Shown here: in pieces, positions 59,635 to 64,000 of the stretch | Position numbering within the stretch: the stretch's first letter is position 1 | Layout: the number at the start of each line of letters is the position of its first letter | NCBI GenBank assembly: GCA_001599755.1 | Contig: BCHX01000003.1 | Span: 2,019,289 to 2,083,288, forward strand | Source: Gliomastix tumulicola | Lineage: Eukaryota; Ascomycota; Sordariomycetes; Hypocreales; Bionectriaceae | Length of the DNA stretch: 64,000 bases | Direction of reading: 5' to 3' | Notes under the pieces: model-generated | The model's database searches: none | The model's input: the letters and a program-made list of their open reading frames with translations, nothing else | Told to the model about the DNA's origin: nothing | Made by a program: the position numbers and the translations under genes

Positions 59635-60094
59635 TTGGACGCTACTGCGATGCTACGGTGATGCCACACGGAGCAGGATCTGGGCTCGCGCAATCACCCA
59701 ACACCTGCATTGCTTCTCCTCCCTTGCAGCCCTCTGGCCTTTTGCGTTTACGAGTCTTTGACGAGTCCCGACATTCCCGATACCCATCCTGCGTGAAATT
59801 CCATAGACCGGCCAACACTGTCTCACTCGTTTTCACATGATGCCCTGTTTCACTGCCTGACAGCCACCGGGTCTCACTGCTTTGAGAGACAGAACACAGC
59901 CAATTGAGGTTTCCCCCCCGATAGACGACATCTACCCTCTCGTCTTTAGTACTTGAGAGTGCCGCCCCCCCAAGCGTTGCCATAGACTTACGACCCGTCC
60001 TCACTTTCATCCATATTATCACAACTGTTCTCATTGCCACCGGCCTCGGACCAAGTCAGCAATTCGCTGCACCCTCCAATCAATCAGCTTCTCA

Positions 60095-61311
60095 ATGGAT
60101 CCAGAAAACGCCGGCAACGAGGAGGAGACATCAGACTATGCAGAGTCCATGACAGACTCGGAGTACACATCCGTCACATCTTCACGACTGCAGTACACCT
60201 ATGAACGTGGGAGGTAAGACAAGCCAGCCCTCCCCCCCCCGGTTCCTGTTTCGCTGACAGTCGTTTCCTACAACGCAGACGGTATCAGGCCTTTTTCCGA
60301 GACCGCTATGGCCTGCCCAACGATGAGACCGAGCAGATGCGCGAGGGCTTCAAGCACAAGCTCTACTTCGACTACATCCTCGAGGGCAGACTCTTCATCT
60401 CTCCAATCCCCGAGCGTCCGCAGAAGATCATCGATCTCGGGACCGGCTTCGGGTTCTGGGCCCAAGATGGTATGTATCCTCTTTTAACTATCTCTACAAT
60501 TCGCACGCTTAAGCTCTGTGTCTAATACAATACATGTCGTGCATCAGTCGCCGAGACGTATCCAAGCGCCCGCATCATCGGCTCGGACATCTCTCCCATA
60601 CAGCCGAGCTGGTCACCACCCAATATCGACTTTCGGGTCGAGGACCTGGAAGACCAGTTCCGTCCCTGGACGAGCCTGTACAGGGAGGCCGACCTGATTC
60701 ACAGCCGGGCGTTCATCCCGCTGGTTCGGTATCCCGCCACAATCATCGAGAGGTCCTTCGAGTGAGTCTGCCCAGGGAAGCCTAGAACGTATTAGTGAGG
60801 CAAACGGGCGGCGCTCAGACTGACGGACATGTACAGCGCCCTCAGACCAGGAGGCTGGATCGAGTTTCACGACATCGACTGCGTCGCCCTCTCCGAGGAC
60901 GGCACCTCGGACGACCGCCACCCGCTCAACGTCCTCTACGCCCTCCTCGGCAGCGGCTACTCGACGGCCTACGGCTGGGACCTCCGCCTCGTCAACAAGC
61001 TGCCCGGCATGCTCCAGGCCGCCGGCTTCGTCAACATCCAGGTGCGCCACAACCTGGTCCCCGTCGGCCGCTGGCACCAGGACTCCCGCATGCGCGAGAT
61101 GGGCCTCTTCAGCCAGACCATCTGCCAGGACCTGGCCATCGCCGTCCTGGGGAAGCACGACCTGCTGGGGCTCAGCGAGAAGCAGGCGGATGCCCTGTTC
61201 CAGGATCTCACGACGACGCTCGACGACACGTCCGTTCACACTCTGCTGGACTGGGTCGACGTCTGGGCGCAGAAGCCGCTGACTGCTGTGAACCCCACGA
61301 ACACCACGTAG
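60095..61311 (+). CDS. SAM-dependent methyltransferase, LaeA-like
   Basis: Four exons (60095..60213, 60279..60469, 60548..60761, 60837..61311) give 332 residues; all junctions are in phase. Motif I is IIDLGTGFGFWAQD (about 92-104), motif II region IIGSDISPIQPSW, then NIDFRVEDLEDQF and ADLIHSRAF, ending in LRPGGWIEFHDID (motif III region). The N-terminus carries the RYQAFFRDRYGLPNDETEQMREGFKHKLYF block shared by the LaeA/TAM-type fungal methyltransferases. LaeA is a nuclear regulator of secondary metabolism; many relatives instead modify metabolites. Which role applies here is not visible, and there is no biosynthetic core enzyme in the window. Convergent with the C6 transcription factor. Confidence 0.92.
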
Positions 61312-61653
61312 AGGTATGCATGGCTAGACAGTCTGCCGTCTCCTCGCGCGTCGAGAAGAAGAGCGTGTGGCTAGCAAGCGGCGCCTAGCAAATCCTCGTG
61401 TTCATTCATCCGGTCCGTCATATTCTCATCATTAAACGGTGTACGCTTTCCAACTGTGGGAGACAATCTCACTCAGGGGCCACGCCCAGTGAATGTCCCC
61501 CCCTGTTCTCTGCAATACATGGTATATATCCAAAACGCGCGTCTATCGTATATATCGCCGCGCCATGCCGCATTACATCTCGGCGAAAAGAACAAAACAT
61601 CGGGGTATAGCTCATATCCTGTCCACCAACAAACGCCATTCATTATCGCAGCC
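61312..61653. other. Convergent 3' intergenic
   Basis: About 340 nt between the methyltransferase stop and the C6 factor stop. Holds both 3' UTRs. No gene seen. Confidence 0.6.
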
Positions 61654-64000
61654 TCAATTCATCGGAGCGCCACCATGGGTACTCGAACCCGCCTGCGAGC
61701 CAGGTGGCCCGCCACCTGTGCTAGGTCCTCCCCCGAACGGAGAGGCATACGGGCCATAATTTCCAAAGTTCGGGTTCTGGTACGGAGCCGCATCCCGGAA
61801 CCCTTGCCCCATGTACGACCAATCCATGTTCTCCGGCTGTTGATCGTTCCCGCCTCTGCTGCTCTGGCTCTCCGCGTACGATCGAGGGCTCGGGTCGACG
61901 GGTGGTGTCATCATGTGCATGTTCCCGGGGCCGCTGTGAGCTGATGTCTGCGAGCGCGGCGTGGCACTAGCAGCTTCCAGTGCAGCGTTCTGCTTCTCCA
62001 TTTTCCCTTTTCGACGCTGCTCTGAGCGGTCCCGCAGGACGACGATGAAGCGAGGAACTGGTGGCTGCTTTCCCAGGGACCGTTGTGCCGATTCGTAAGC
62101 GTCCCACGCTTTGATGAAGGTGCCCTTGAATGCCACATGCATGGGGTTGTGGAAGTTGTTGAGAAGACCCCGAAGTTCATAGTTGGCAGCAATAGCGTCC
62201 CACGCCCGCTCGACCATGGGGCCGTTTGTTCTCTTCCGCAGTTCCTGGACGAGGAACATGTAGGCTGGGAAGGGCAGATGATGGCGCGCATACCACTTAA
62301 AGGGCGCCAGGCTGTCGGAAGACTGAACCACATTGTCATACTCGATCATCTGGGTCGCTTGCAGGAAAAGCGACTCTCGCTCAACTTCCTTGAATGGAAC
62401 TGCGCCCGTGTCCTTCATGCGAACGAGGAAGTTCAGCACGCGCATCTTGCATAAAGCCTGCCGGGTCATGGTCATTGTGAAGAAGTGGAGGGGAATCTTG
62501 GGGTCGCAGTGCGCCAGATATGTGCCCTCCATGTGGGCGCAGAAGCCGTCAAGCGTGTAAGTCGGAGAATCCGGGCAGGCGAGTCGTATCGTGGGTTGTC
62601 CCGCCTTGGCGTTTGCGGGTGTTTCCGAGGGACCTTTAGGAATATCAGGGTTGTTGATCTTGATTGCGTCTCTGTTGCTGTTGCTCGGCACTGCCATGGC
62701 CATCTCTATCCGTGTAAGAGCAAAAAGCATTTCGGTCGAACCCGAGTGTGGTGTAGGCATGTCTTTCCCGTTCATGTGCAGATCGCTGTCGTTCACGTTG
62801 AGCGGCAGTTTGCAGTCGCCGCCGCTCGACAAAGCCGTGACTGTCGAACCCGTCATCTCCCCTAGCCGACGATCATAGCCAACGATGAGCCACCATAGAC
62901 GGCGACGCTGTTCGACTTCGAAGGGAGGGAGCCCGTGGCCATCTGGGTCTCGGTGCAGGCCCATGCGCTGGGCTATACGCACCGCAGTGCCGATCAGACA
63001 GAAGAGTTGGCGGGGATCGGTAAACCATCGAACGGCAAACTAAACAGGCCACGTTAGCTGGCTCAATTGTAGTAGAGTTAGCATTTATCACGAGGTGGCA
63101 TGCGTACCAGATAGAGGACGTATGCCTGGAGCACAATAAGGTCGTCGACCTTCATATAGTCGGCGTTGATGAGTGCCTGCTGAGTTGAAGACAGGTAACG
63201 GGTGAGGAGAGCCTGCTTGGGTTCGTGGAATATCCTCAAGACCTCGTTCTCGTCCATGGAGGTAATAGCCATGACGTAAATTCCAAACATCAGTGCCTCG
63301 GTGCTCTTCGACAATCCCTCCAGGTTTGTAATTGAGGTCAAAAACTGTGACTGCACAGTGGGAACATGAGTGATTTTGAGGAGGCAGTTGACATTCTCAA
63401 TGTAGACCTGCCAGAGCTGGAGGATTTGGATAGGGGAAGGGTGATCATCGAGGACGGGCAGGTATCCGCCCCCCACGACGAAAGGGAAGCCATCTTCGAC
63501 GCTGAAAATCTTGTCGAAGGCACGATGGATTCTCGAACCTGGCTGCTCGTCTTCGTCGGAAGACGAATCATGGACAAGCTGATCACTGGCTCGGAACTTT
63601 TCTCAAAAGTCAGCTGATCTGCGGGCACTGGGTGTCGGGATAAACGGTGGGGGAGGGTCGGCCAAACCTCTTTATGCAAGGTAAACTGCGCACCGGGTGC
63701 CCTGTGGTTGCCACGTCAGTGTAACCGTCCCGAGAATACGACTTTCCGTCTCGGGTCACGCACTCTTTCTTCACCGATGTATTCGAAGGGGACATGCTCG
63801 TCTCCGGGGACGTCTTGAGCATCTCAAAGTCATCCTCTAGCTCATCCACGTCATCCCCTGGAGGTCCATCTTGGCGCAGTTCGTTCCCGATGGGATCAAA
63901 TTCCACGCCATTTTCGTTCAGGAGAGTCTCGTACTTCCGCAGCCGGTCGAAGAGATCCTTTTCCTGGAGGCGCTTCTTGCGTCGGCGAGGAGGTTGCGGG
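61654..64000 (-). CDS. Fungal-specific C6 transcription factor (N-terminus outside window)
   Basis: The gene runs off the right edge; the Zn2Cys6 cluster would lie there. The visible part starts PQPPRRRKKRLQEKDLFDRL, the basic linker and coiled coil that follow a zinc cluster, then KYETLLNENGVEFDPIGNEL and an acidic stretch. After an intron of uncertain borders (donor near 63664-63690 or later, acceptor near 63578-63586) comes the fungal TF middle-homology region: PIQILQLWQVYIENVNCLLK, STEALMFGIYVMAITSM and QAYVLYL. A clear intron (63107..63040, GTACGC..TTTAG) leads to FAVRWFTDPRQLFCLIGTAV, RIAQRMGLHRD and RRRLWWLIVGYDRRL. The C-terminus is Pro/Gly/Asn-rich, ending in PPGSQAGSSTHGGAPMN. This is a likely nuclear regulator; its target genes cannot be told. 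Confidence 0.9.

Larger units (their letters stand above)
58195..60094. other. Divergent intergenic, 1.9 kb
   Basis: Region between the cdc45 start and the methyltransferase start, holding both promoters. It contains a CT repeat and a C run. Frames are short and unlike proteins. No RNA gene seen. Confidence 0.55.

Noticed and set aside
1..64000. CRISPR arrays, insertion sequences, prophage or operons
   Set aside because: The window is eukaryotic nuclear DNA; the short repeats seen lack spacers and no transposase was found.

Overview
The window is nuclear DNA of a filamentous ascomycete, most likely a sordariomycete-type Pezizomycotina. The genes are compact with short (about 55-90 nt) GT..AG introns, several with visible CTAAC/CTGAC-like branch sites. 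They encode fungal families such as a C6 transcription factor, a STAND-type fungal N-terminal domain and a LaeA-type methyltransferase. Intergenic DNA is GC-balanced with many microsatellites. I saw no rRNA, tRNA, CRISPR array or intact transposon. All exon joins were derived by hand from splice sites and reading-frame phase.

Layout. 1-10.4 kb: cytoplasmic dynein heavy chain, minus strand, C-terminus cut by the left edge. 11.8-14.0 kb: Gln/His-rich protein with a FAR1-type zinc domain. 16.3-19.6 kb: large protein with zinc fingers at both ends. 21.3-25.6 kb: GRAM/VASt sterol-transfer protein (Lam/Ysp2 family) whose first exon lies 0.9 kb upstream. 26.95-28.6 kb: MIT-like/coiled-coil protein resembling Atg38/NRBF2. 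28.7-30.2 kb: JmjC oxygenase. 30.4-32.7 kb: Mdv1 mitochondrial fission adaptor. 33.0-35.5 kb: Mx-like dynamin GTPase. 36.3-37.8 kb: STAND-N-terminal/coiled-coil protein, divergent from the dynamin. 38.1-40.0 kb: chorismate mutase and Bcp1, convergent, 47 bp apart. 40.6-42.5 kb: Vps17 sorting nexin. 42.5-49.3 kb: about 6.8 kb with no convincing gene.

49.3-50.8 kb: zinc-dependent polyol dehydrogenase. 51.4-52.8 kb: COP9 signalosome subunit CSN6, with a possible divergent 82-aa protein at 52.9-53.3 kb. 53.8-55.1 kb: two small proteins. 55.5-58.2 kb: replication factor Cdc45. 60.1-61.3 kb: LaeA-type methyltransferase. 61.7-64.0 kb: C6 transcription factor running off the right edge, so its zinc cluster is not in the window.

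Most neighbours look like independently regulated housekeeping genes. The combinations worth noting are three consecutive loci tied to dynamin or innate-type signalling (mdv1, Mx-like dynamin, STAND-N protein), and the convergent methyltransferase/C6-factor pair. No clearly new multi-gene system is evident. The best leads are the candidate microprotein next to csn6, the FAR1-domain factor, the dynamin/STAND-N pair, and the corrected 5' end of the sterol-transfer gene.
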